This document shows, one piece after another, positions 33,421 to 41,869 of a stretch of DNA of 64,000 bases; position 1 is the first letter of the stretch; each line of letters starts with the position of its first letter. Origin of the DNA: Lycocorax pyrrhopterus obiensis (lineage: Eukaryota > Chordata > Aves > Passeriformes > Paradisaeidae). Position numbers and translations under genes: made by a program. Under the pieces are notes generated by a model. It was not told where the DNA came from. It ran no database searches and saw only the letters and a list, made by a program, of their open reading frames with translations. The DNA is taken from assembly GCA_014706295.1 (NCBI GenBank), contig JACSVZ010000037.1, positions 4,774,001 to 4,838,000 on the forward strand, in the 5' to 3' direction.

Positions 33421-35628
33421 GTCGGCTTTGGTGATTTGGGGCAGAGCCGGTGTCTCACTGCCTGCCCCTGCTTTGGTCCCTGCAGAGGCTGAAGGCGGCG
33501 GTTCACTACACAGTCGGGTGCCTGTGCCAGGAGGTGGAGGAGGACAAGGACGTGCAGTTCAGCAAACAGAGCATCGCGGCCATCTCAGAGATCACCTTCC
33601 GGCAGTGCGGTACAGCTGGGTTACCTGGTGTTGCCTGGGTTACCTGGAATTGCCTCGTGTTACCTGGGTTACCGCAGCGTTCCATGTCTGTTAGGAGCCA
33701 TTGCTGGAGACACGGGGCTACAAAAATAATAGCACCCAACTGGGTGTCACCGCGGCATTCTCTTGCATTATATTTTTTTTAAGTACAAGAAATACTGGTT
33801 CGACTTTTCAGACCTGAAAAAAGCATTTAGATGTATGAGGGAATATTGTGTGGCTACCTGCTTGTGTGCGAGTGGTGCCTAATAACCAGCTATGGTCGCT
33901 TCTCATAACTGACTTAGATAACTTGTGTATTGTGTATCTCTTCCCACTCAGAGTTAGTATTTTAAAATATATGACATCTTTGTGTTTTCTCTAGAAATCT
34001 TTGCAAAAGACCTTGAAATGTTTGCAAGGTAGGCACTAATTGTTACAAAGGCTTTCCTTTTTTTTTGTGTTGGCTCCTAGATAATCTTTAGAACACATCT
34101 TGTAATTTAAGCTTTAAAGGGCTTGGTTGGCTGCTTAAATAGTGGCTGTGAAGTTATGAAATAGAAATTCCTTGTAGGTACTTCCTGATCTTGGAAGTTC
34201 ATTTGTATTACAAATGATTGTTTAGATTAACAATTGTATACGATTGTCAAATGCATTGATACACAGTGGTACTGGATGGTTTGGGGGCTGATGAGTGTTT
34301 ACCAACCTGCCTATGCGTCACCTGGTTGCTTCAAGGAGTTGTAAGGGAGTGTTTTAGGTTTCAGCTACTTAACACCTGCTGACAAGAGTGAACAGAACAG
34401 TGGGGCTTGAAGTTCTGCTTGCTAAATTTTAACACAGGAAGTGTGGAGATTTTGAAATACACATAAAAACTTGATAAGATTTTGAAATACACATACAAAC
34501 TTGATAAAACAGTTTTTTGTGTATAGGTAGAAAAGACAGGCAGGCGTGGTTTGCTGGGTCCCTATTAAGCCTCTTTAGCCAGTGAATTCCGTCTCTGAAC
34601 GAGATGCTCTATGGCCTCTTATGGTCAGTGTTGGCGAAAATGTTAAGGGGTGTTTTTTGATTTCTGTGCAGGCATGCAAAACGAACCACAGTCAATACAG
34701 AAGATGTGAAGCTTTTGGCTAGAAGAAGCAATTCTTTGGTGAGATGCACTGTATTTTCTGTCTCGCAACATTCTTAAACCAGTTAATTCCTAAAAGCATT
34801 TGAATGAAAGTTATAGATGGGGAAGCAACTGTTGCATAAGCTGTTTCACCGTCTTCCTGAGGTAGATAGGCACAATCCAGTGAAATTTTCATCTTCTTTT
34901 GCTTCATGCCACTCTACGTCACTGTGGTGAGGTATAACACAGATCTGATTGCAGTTCAAGCAGCAGTGCTCTCGTTGCACCAGGGCTGCTGAAGTTCCCA
35001 GTACAGAAGTGTAATAAACAGACACAGCATCAAGAATCACTTTGCTTTTTCCTGATGTTGTGTTCCTTTGTTGTAGCCTAAGGTCAAGAATAGCTTGAGT
35101 CTACCTCGAGGTGCTGAGTCTCCCAACATTAATACAGGGATCATAGAATCACTGTATTCTCTCTTGTGCTGATATATATGATGTTCAGTGGATTAAACTC
35201 ACTAATCTGTTACGACATGCCTGTATGTGGATCCATGAAAAATGCTTCCAATACTAATTTTAATTTTATGTAAGGACATTTTTTCCTTCCATATATGCTT
35301 TGAAATACCCAAAGTGAACTTGCCTGAGAAGGCAAAGTAAATGTTTTTTGGCGTCTGTCATAGTTCTTGTAATAAGAATTTGCCACGTTAATTTCTCTTC
35401 AGTTTTTCTTTCTAATGTCTTATGAATAAATGAAGTTCCTCAGTAGAGGTCTGATTAGCTTGTTGTTCCTAGCTAAAATATATCACTCAGAAGAGTGAAG
35501 AGCTTGCATCAAGTAACATGGAACAGAAGGAGAAGAAGAAAAAGAAGTCCAGTGCAGCTAAGGGAGGGAAAACTCCTGGGGACCAAGAAGCAGCTGTGAC
35601 TGAAAATGAAGATTCCAACATGGCATGA
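33327..35628 (+). CDS. CENPS: CENP-S / MHF1 (centromere protein S, FANCM-associated histone fold); complete, 5 exons
   Basis: CENP-S is a small histone-fold protein. With CENP-X it forms the MHF complex that helps FANCM act at stalled replication forks, and with CENP-T and CENP-W it forms a nucleosome-like particle at kinetochores. Exons 33327-33377, 33486-33609, 33995-34028, 34672-34738 and 35471/35473-35628 (start 35473) give 432 bases, or 143 residues. The histone fold runs from RLKAAVHYTVGCLCQEV (from residue 18) through FSKQSIAAISEITFRQC and FAKDLEMFARHAKR to EDVKLLARRSNSLLKYIT (about residue 97). A lysine-rich tail follows (KEKKKKKSSAAKGGK), typical of the family and DNA-contacting. The N-terminus is short and Ala-rich, as in other birds. 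The start at 33327 is chosen because the earlier ATG at 33272 is out of frame. Confidence 0.96.
33486..33609 (+). CDS. CENPS: CENPS coding exon 2
   Basis: Encodes RLKAAVHYTVGCLCQEVEED, then KDVQFSKQSIAAISEITFRQ and C. This is the first part of the histone fold. Donor GTACAG. Confidence 0.96.
33995..34028 (+). CDS. CENPS: CENPS coding exon 3
   Basis: A 34-base exon encoding EIFAKDLEMFAR across its junctions. Acceptor TCTCTAG, donor GTAGGC. Too short for ORF finding. Confidence 0.95.
34447..34506. repeat. Tandem duplication, 2 x 30 bp, in CENPS intron 3
   Basis: The unit beginning AGATTTTGAAATACACATA is repeated head to tail at 34447-34476 and 34477-34506 with one base difference. Confidence 0.92.
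34672..34738 (+). CDS. CENPS: CENPS coding exon 4
   Basis: Encodes HAKRTTVNTEDVKLLARRSN, then SL, the last part of the histone fold. Donor GTGAGA. Confidence 0.96.
35473..35628 (+). CDS. CENPS: CENPS coding exon 5
   Basis: Encodes LKYITQKSEELASSNMEQKE, the basic run KKKKKSSAAKGGK and an acidic end TENEDSNMA before TGA. Confidence 0.95.
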   Translation, partial: LKYITQKSEELASSNMEQKEKKKKKSSAAKGGKTPGDQEAAVTENEDSNMA

Positions 35629-35861
35629 TTTATCTTTTGAGTAATGTTTCAGGTCATTTTCTCTTACTATCCTAGAGAAACCAGAATTAGCCTATTCATC
35701 TTGCAGGTTAGCTCCAGTAATGAAACTTTAGGTTTTTAGGTGAATGTGACTGGATTTTTATTGTTCCAAAACTGAAAAGTCTGTCAGAATTCAGTAAGCT
35801 TATAGCCAAAATGCCTTAATTGCTCACGAAAGGTATCTGTCATTAAAATTAAAATCCTTTA

Positions 35862-35867
35862 AATAAA
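35862..35867 (+). terminator. CENPS: Polyadenylation signal of CENPS
   Basis: AATAAA in TTTAAATAAAGAG, 234 bases after the CENPS stop. Confidence 0.75.
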
Positions 35868-35884
35868 GAGTTTGGAACAGACCA

Positions 35885-36950
35885 TTCTCACTGAACCATA
35901 ACTCAGTATGTGCAGTGTCCTCCATTCTGCTACTTTATTTCTCTAGTAACTGTTTGACTTTTTCCTTGCTTCCAGTTTTGATATTTTTCTCAGACACTTT
36001 GAATATTTTGTTTTTAATAAGCCATATCTCTCACTTGTTGTCTTGACAATTAAACATGTTTTGTGCCGTTTCCCACCTGTGACACTGTTGGGGTACAGTC
36101 GTCACTGTCAGTAATTCCCATTTTAAGGTAGCACTGTGGCTTCGGAGCTGCGGCAGACAGGGATCCCCACTGCCCTCTGGTGGGCTGGCAGAGCCTTCCC
36201 CAGTGCAAATGAATTGTACAAAGAATGAAAATAATTAACATTCAAAGGAAGCAGATTTCTAGGGGTAGCACAGCCATCCATGCTATTGCAGAAAGACTCG
36301 AACACCAAAAGCTTGTAATAAGTAGCTATTTAAAACACCAGGAAACATTTTTACCTGCCGTGGCCTATAATGTTACAATCTGAAAGTGTATATGGTAAGA
36401 AGCAAAACAGACTGACAAAAAGTTGCCTGCAAGCTTCTCAAATCCAGTCACTTCCCATCTAGGTAGCTTCACCTGAAGTTACTGTGAGTAGTTTTGTTTA
36501 CCGGCTTAAAGTCACTAAGCTGTTTAGAATATTTATTAGTTGCACTGTCTGTCCAACTCTGTGCCATAATTAAGCTGGAATGTTGCATGCAACAGGTTCA
36601 CCCGAATGCCTGCTGTAGGAATACTTACCCTGGGCCATTTAAGGCTGTGTTAAATCAGAGGATTTAGCATGCTACTACAAAATACACCTGTACCTACTAA
36701 AACTTTCTCAGAAGTTTCATCTCACTTGTCAGATATTTTTCATATACATCTGTTCTCACACAAGAAGAGCAGATTGTGCCAGGTGAGAGTTTGGGTGCAG
36801 TCACCATGAGGAACACACATTTTGCCTAAACACTTTGGATAAGTTAAAGACAGTACTTGTTCAATTTCTTCTTCCTCTTTCCTTAAGGTAATACTGTATT
36901 TATCAGCCCATTCTTTAATTATAGCAGCTGGTGGAAATATCAAAACTAGT
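35885..36950. other. Intergenic region CENPS-DFFA (convergent 3' ends)
   Basis: About 1.1 kb between convergent genes. In mammals cortistatin (CORT) sits here. I read both strands for a codon run giving the somatostatin-family core FFWKT and did not find one, nor any signal-peptide-like exon. Confidence 0.6.
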
Positions 36951-36971
36951 CCAACAGTAAGATAAAAAGGT

Positions 36972-36977
36972 TTTATT
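36972..36977 (-). terminator. DFFA: Polyadenylation signal of DFFA
   Basis: TTTATT on the plus strand is AATAAA on the DFFA strand, about 740 bases beyond the DFFA stop. Other weaker signals exist further on, so the 3' UTR end is approximate. Confidence 0.6.
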
Positions 36978-37710
36978 GATATTAGAAAAAACCACTTTAA
37001 CAAATTTAAAAATAAGCCAGTTAATACAAAAGCATCATGATGCTACACTAATGATTAGGCGAATAACACAGCAGGCCAAATGCAAGTCTTCTGTCACACA
37101 GCCTTACAAAGCAATTATTTCCACCTTTGCTGTGTTTTACATGATAGTTCTTACACAGCTTCCAAGAGGTAGGAGTTCCTTACAGAAAAAGCACTGAAGT
37201 TGAAGGACTTTGAATTTACTTTAACTGATTAAATCAGTGTGAGAATTCAAGTTCCTAGATTCCAGGCTGGAGCTTAAAGCCAGGCAGCAGCTGGCTAACC
37301 CCTCTGCCCTGATCACTAACTGTGCCTCAAAGTGTCTTCCAGAGATCCTCCATCCTTTTTACACTGAAACACTGGGAGAACAAAGTAACCAAACTGCCTG
37401 GGGCTTCAGGAGCTGTATCCACCATTATCAGATGGAAGCTTCTGGCTATCAACCAGGTATTGAAAGCTGAACACTTACATGCTGTGCTTAGCAAATACCA
37501 TTGTTCTAGTATTCTGCAAAAAGTCAAAATCCCTTTGCTTACACAATTCAAATCACCAGAGGAGTTTAAGCCTCAGGACAATATCCAGATTTTAGTTGTT
37601 CTATAGCCAGACCACAGTATGATCAGCAACCTGTGGTTCCCAGGATGTGTCTTTGCTTGTATTGATTCTAATGCAAAAGCAAAAACTAAATTGCAAACAG
37701 CAGTGCAGTC
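36978..37710 (-). other. DFFA: DFFA 3' UTR
   Basis: Sequence from the DFFA stop to the inferred poly(A) signal. It contains only short, unsupported open stretches. Confidence 0.6.
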
Positions 37711-37914
37711 TTATTTTTTGCGTTTTGAACTGGGCCAGTCCCCCCAGGGAAGCGTTTTCTTGCCCTTCGACGTGCTCCGTAGGGAATGCAGAGTCTGCAC
37801 TTGTTTAAGGCGCTTGGAGAGCTCCTGATCACAGGCTTCCTGCAGAGCTCCAGCTTTCTGCTTGTCCCATCCCAGAGCCGAGGCCAGGGCTGCTGTGTCT
37901 TCCTTCAACACCAG
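37711..37914 (-). CDS. DFFA: DFFA coding exon 6 (last)
   Basis: Encodes LVLKEDTAALASALGWDKQK, then AGALQEACDQELSKRLKQVQ, TLHSLRS and a basic SSKRKK end before TAA. Acceptor GCTACAG. Confidence 0.95.
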   Translation of the reverse strand: MVLKEDTAALASALGWDKQKAGALQEACDQELSKRLKQVQTLHSLRSTSKGKKTLPWGDWPSSKRKK

Positions 37915-40900
37915 CTGTAGCAAGACAGATTGTTAACAGCCTTTTCTACTGACTCCTGGCCGCTAACCCTCTGCTCCCATTAACAACAGCAGGAATGAGG
38001 CACCAAAGTTTAGTATTGGCACTTCAGAACTGGAGATGTTCCCAGCTTTCATCACATATCCCATGGGCTAGTGGATTTCCAATAACTTGCCAAGACTCAG
38101 TGCTTGAAGCTCTGTTCAGATGTTCAAAGGAAGAGAAAGCAGTTACTTATTTTCTACAGCAGGGAAAAGCAAGAGTAGCAAGTTCACAGCTTGAAAGAAC
38201 ACCTTCCTAACTGGTTACAATTTAGCTAGACTTTCCAACCTATATTTACAGTTTTTTCCAAAATAAGGAGGTTTTTATTTTGATTTGTGATGTATAAAAG
38301 AAACATAGCTAGATGCATAAGCATACAAAAAGCCCCAAAGAACCTTGCTGGTAGGACAGCTATGATTTGTCAGAGACCCAACCCAAAATTATTTTGTGGC
38401 TTTTCAGAGGACAGAGCAGAGTATGTGGAGCAGTGTCAGCTGGCTGCTACAGAGGAGCTCCAAGCCAGGGGTAGTGTTACTGAGGAAGAGAAATTAATTA
38501 AATTTCAGCACTTTAAGACAGATCTACTGACATCAGAGCCTCCAGAAGCAAGGACAGCTTCCCCTATAGCCTCTCTTTCAGAGGGAGAGATTTGCCAGAA
38601 TACCGTTGTGTCATTCTCACCCACCTCTAGATCCTGACTGTCCAAGCAGAGCTCTGGAACAGGTTTCTCTTTCAGAGCAGCAAGGACCTGGTCGCTGAGC
38701 GCTGTTGTGGCTGAAGTATCTGTGCTGCTGGTACCTGTGTCAACCACATCCATCTCCTTCCTTGGTGCAGCCTCAGGTTCTGAAAGAGAGCAGAATCAGT
38801 ACAGCCCCTGACAAACACAGGACAGGAAAAGTGGCCTGGACTGCTTTGATGGCTGTGAGATTAGTAACATATACATCCAATCTAGGTGCATCCTGGAACT
38901 TAAGAAATCCATAATATTAAGGAGGACTACAGGATCTAAGCTTTTCTCCCAGTATTCTGCTTTCGGGCTTTGTGAGAAATGTGACATAGCAGTGAGAGGG
39001 CTCTCTGGTCAGAGAATTCTTACACTACACTACACCTGCTCTTGCATCAACCCCATTTAAAAGCAGCTGACCAAATTACTCACTCTGCCTTATTTATTCC
39101 ACTCAACTAGGAGTTGAAAACCTCCTTCTCTAGCATCCCAATGCTCCCTACCTGCAACTTTGCTTAAGATACTGTCTTCAGTTTTCAAGGCCTCTAGGTA
39201 GAGTCCCAGGAGCTGCCTTGATTGACGCTCTTCTTCTCGTCTGTCCAGCACCTGCTGCAGGGTGTCCTGCAGCACTTGGATTTTGGTTTCACTTTGGGCA
39301 AGTTCTTCTGCCAGGTCTGAGCGTGGCACATCAATGAGCACCTTAAAAACATTGAGAGTGCTCCTGAGTAACTCATTTTGTGGCACTTACTGCAGTACAA
39401 ACAGAATGTACACACCCTCCTGACACCAAGCATGTTCCACAAGGTTTCTTGTCATAGCAAGTCAGTCAGGTTCTGAGAGGCTGTAGTGGCACTCCACCAG
39501 GCAGCATTTTTTACTAAAAGCCAAAAGGTATCCAAGAAGGTGTGGAATCATGTGCAATTTTAACAGAAATCTTGAAAACTAATGACAAAGTACTACTTCT
39601 TCATAGTGCATGGGAATATTCAAAGGAAAGGCAGTGGCCTGGCACCTGGGAAACTGCACATTGGGGAGGACAAGAAGGGGCAGTTATTGCCATGCCTCAC
39701 CACAGACAAGGTGTTGAGCAGTCAATCAGCTCTGGAAAGTGACAGCAGTTCCTCAAACCCCTCTGGAGCAGACAGACCTGGCCTACTGCCTAGCCTCCCC
39801 TCTGGACTTGTTACACAGGTGTCTGGTTTTAAGGAATGAGCCAACCTCAGTTGCTGTTTGGCCAAATCTTGAGTTTTTGCCTTCCCCCTCCCAGAACTGG
39901 AACAACACACTGTGAGGGATAGTCAGGGATTAAGAGCATCCTCGGACACTTGAATGTTTCCCTTCAAGGAGAAATTTGATTCTGGCACCAAAAGCAGCAG
40001 CTGAATTAAGCCTGAGCCCTTGTTTATTGATTCTGTTCTCTACTGAGATAAATGGATGATGGGCAGATGCAAGGACAGGGATTGAGGGTTTCCCCACTGT
40101 ACCTGGAGGTCTTCTTCAGACATCAGGATGATATTGGACAGGTCATCCTTCAGCTGCCTGGCCAGTTGCTTCCACTTCTCCGCAGCACTGTCCACTTCAT
40201 CTACAGACTCCGAGAGCCAGGATGTTCCACTGTCTGACACAAGAGTCACCAGTTTCATGGGTCATTCCTGATCACCTGAAACTGCCTAATGTCACTAGGT
40301 GTATTCCAAACACACCTCCCCTTCCATGCTTCCTCACTCACAGCATACCTAAGATTTTGCTGGACCATTTCTCATCCTTGGCCAGTGCCACAAACTTGGT
40401 GTTAGATGGCAAACACAAGAAGTAATCTTCATCATCCACAATGGTCCCATCTTCTGCCAGTACCAAGGTGATGGGTTCCCGGGCCTTGTCAATAGCCAGA
40501 AGACCACAAGCTGCAGAACAGAAAAAATACTTAATTACACAAGAAAAGTGACATAGCACTGCCCTTTTATTACCCCCAGCACAAAGGATAGGCAACTCTC
40601 AGTGACTGAGGCTGGAGACCAGGACCTGTCTCCTCACAGTGCTGCCCATTAGCCCTTTTTTAGCACATGCACACAGGTTTCCCCTCCAGAAATTAAAATT
40701 AGAATCATCAAGGTTGGAAGAGACCGTTAAGATCATCCAAACCAACTATCAACCCAGCACTGCCACTGTAACCCCTAAACCACGTCACCCAGCACCAGCT
40801 CCTGATGCGTCTTAGACACCTCCAAGAATCGTGACTCCTATCACCTCTCTAGGCAATTCCAATTCTCGACCACTCTAATTTTTTCTAATACCTAATCTGA

Positions 40901-41598
40901 ATCTCCCCTGCCTCATCTTAAGGCCGTTTCCTCTGGTCCTCTCACTGCAGGCAGGGCAGAAGAGACCAGCTGTTTCTCTGTGCAAACCTTGGCACAAGCA
41001 TCGGAGAGGGCACATAGCAGTGAAAGCAATTCCCGATGCTTATTCCCACCTTCCTTCGATTCCCCCATCAGAAAGCGGCACCGGAGTCCCGCTCTCCCAT
41101 TGTGTGTTCCGCTGCCCTGGCTCAGCCCCGCCGCCTGCCAGCAGCCGCGGGCGGACTCGCCGGGGCTCAGGCCGTGGCTCACAGCGGGGCTCACACCGGA
41201 GCCCACAGCGGGGCTCACAGCGGGGCCCACACCGGAGCCCACAGCGGGGCCCACACCGGAGCCCACAGCGGGGCCCACAGCGGGGCCCACAGCGGGGCTC
41301 ACAGCGGGGCCCACACCGGAGCCCACAGCGGGGCCCACAGCGGAGCTCACAGCGGGGCCCACAGCGGGGCCCACAGCGGGGCCCACACCGCAGCCCACAG
41401 CGGGGCCCGCACCGCAGCCCACAGCGGGGCCCACAGCAGAGCCCACAGCGGGGCCCACACCGCAGCCCACAGCGGGGCCCAGCGCGGCCGCCGCTCACCT
41501 TTGTCGCGCAGCTCCCGCAGGCAGGACGCGGCCACGCCGTGCTGCTCCGGCCCGTCCCGCCGCCGCACCACGCAACGCTTCAGCCTTGCCGCCATCAT
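37711..41598 (-). CDS. DFFA: DFF45/ICAD, inhibitor and chaperone of caspase-activated DNase; complete, 6 coding exons
   Basis: DFFA folds and holds the nuclease DFFB/CAD inactive until caspase-3 cuts it, which releases the nuclease to fragment nuclear DNA in apoptosis. Exons in transcript order: 41598-41499, 40510-40349, 40233-40103, 39341-39152, 38779-38625 and 37914-37711. They total 942 bases, or 313 residues (human 331). The CIDE-N domain covers about residues 6-82, with EQHGVAASCL, LVLAEDGTIVDDEDYFLCLP and SNTKFVALA. Caspase-site equivalents are DEVD (99-102), where human has DETD, and DVVD (205-208), where human has DAVD. The helical DFF-C region follows (KEDTAALASALGWDKQKAG...). The C-terminus is basic (SSKRKK), a likely nuclear signal. 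Start: two adjacent in-frame ATGs at 41598 and 41595, the first taken; a spliced alternative start is listed separately. It is head-to-head with PEX14, as in mammals. Confidence 0.95.
38625..38779 (-). CDS. DFFA: DFFA coding exon 5 (second caspase site)
   Basis: Encodes EPEAAPRKEMDVVDTGTSST, then DTSATTALSDQVLAALKEKP and VPELCLDSQDLE. DVVD is followed by Thr as in the human DAVD-T site. Donor GTGGGT. Confidence 0.94.
39152..39341 (-). CDS. DFFA: DFFA coding exon 4
   Basis: Encodes VLIDVPRSDLAEELAQSETK, then IQVLQDTLQQVLDRREEERQ and SRQLLGLYLEALKTEDSILS. Predicted helical, DFF-C side. Donor GTAGGG. Confidence 0.95.
40103..40233 (-). CDS. DFFA: DFFA coding exon 3 (first caspase site)
   Basis: Encodes DSGTSWLSESVDEVDSAAEK, then WKQLARQLKDDLSNIILMSE and EDLQ. 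DEVD-S is a canonical caspase-3 motif. Donor GTACAG. Confidence 0.95.
40349..40510 (-). CDS. DFFA: DFFA coding exon 2 (CIDE-N core)
   Basis: Encodes ACGLLAIDKAREPITLVLAE, then DGTIVDDEDYFLCLPSNTKF and VALAKDEKWSSKIL. The acidic face of the CIDE-N domain is intact. Donor GTATGC. Confidence 0.96.
   Translation of the reverse strand, partial: LVVFWLLTRPGNPSPWYWQKMGPLWMMKITSCVCHLTPSLWHWPRMRNGPAKS
40699..40975 (-). mobile_element. CR1 LINE 3' fragment in DFFA intron 1
   Basis: Read on the plus strand this is a reversed CR1 end: AGAATCATCAAGGTTGGAAG, then GATCATCCAAACCAACTATC and TTTCCTCTGGTCCTCTCACT. It is diverged, so probably old; the 5' limit near 40975 is approximate. Confidence 0.88.
41176..41475. 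repeat. 12-bp minisatellite, 25 units, in DFFA intron 1
   Basis: Twenty-five consecutive 12-bp units fill exactly 300 bases. The two common forms are GGCCCACAGCGG and AGCCCACACCGG-type variants, often alternating; a degenerate unit follows to 41487. It begins 18 bases inside intron 1, next to the exon 1 donor. A 12-bp period keeps every frame open, giving spurious repeat proteins (GAHS, VGPA, CGPR) on both strands. Confidence 0.97.
41499..41598 (-). CDS. DFFA: DFFA coding exon 1
   Basis: Encodes MMAARLKRCVVRRRDGPEQH, then GVAASCLRELRDK. Donor GTGAGC at 41498. LKRC...EQHGVAASCL aligns with human LKPC...EQHGVAASCL. Confidence 0.88.
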
Positions 41599-41707
41599 CT
41601 GACGCTCGGCAATGCCCCAAAAGGCTTTTCCAGGCGGGGAAGGCGCTGCTGCGGCGGGAGGCGGCCGCGGCCCGAGTGTCCCGGCCCGGCTGAGGCCGGG
41701 CACTCAC

Positions 41708-41736
41708 GGCACCAGTAGTTCCCCCGCGGGACTCAT
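41708..41736 (-). CDS. DFFA: Candidate alternative first coding exon of DFFA
   Basis: On the minus strand an ATG begins MSPAGELLVP and breaks at a good GTGAGT donor. Joined to an AG before 41584 it continues in frame as ...VPLKRCVVRR, which resembles the mammalian N-terminus (mouse ...RPLKPC). The required acceptor has a poor pyrimidine tract. It may instead be 5' UTR sequence or unused. Confidence 0.35.
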
Positions 41737-41833
41737 CGCTGCGCCGGCGTTCGACTCGCTGTGCCTGCGGCGCGGAGCGGCGGCGGGGGCGTTCCATCGG
41801 GCTGTCGGGGATGGATTAGGCGCGCCTGGGAAG

Positions 41834-41869
41834 ATGGCGGCCGCGGAGAGAGCGGAGCAGCCGGGGCAG
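41834..41869 (+). CDS. PEX14: PEX14 coding exon 1
   Basis: Encodes MAAAERAEQPGQ; start in AAGATGG context. Donor GTGAGG. Confidence 0.88.

Noticed and set aside
37327..37551. Minus-strand ORF ending ...EDLWKTL, considered as a somatostatin-like peptide
   Set aside because: It lacks the FFWKTF core and flanking cysteines and lies in the DFFA 3' UTR.
41176..41475. CRISPR-like regular array
   Set aside because: Direct head-to-tail 12-bp units without spacers in a vertebrate intron: a minisatellite.
40913..41718. ORFs with GAHS, PTAGPT, VGPA and CGPR repeats
   Set aside because: A 12-bp period keeps all frames open. Only the short minus-strand part from 41598 to 41499 matches DFFA.
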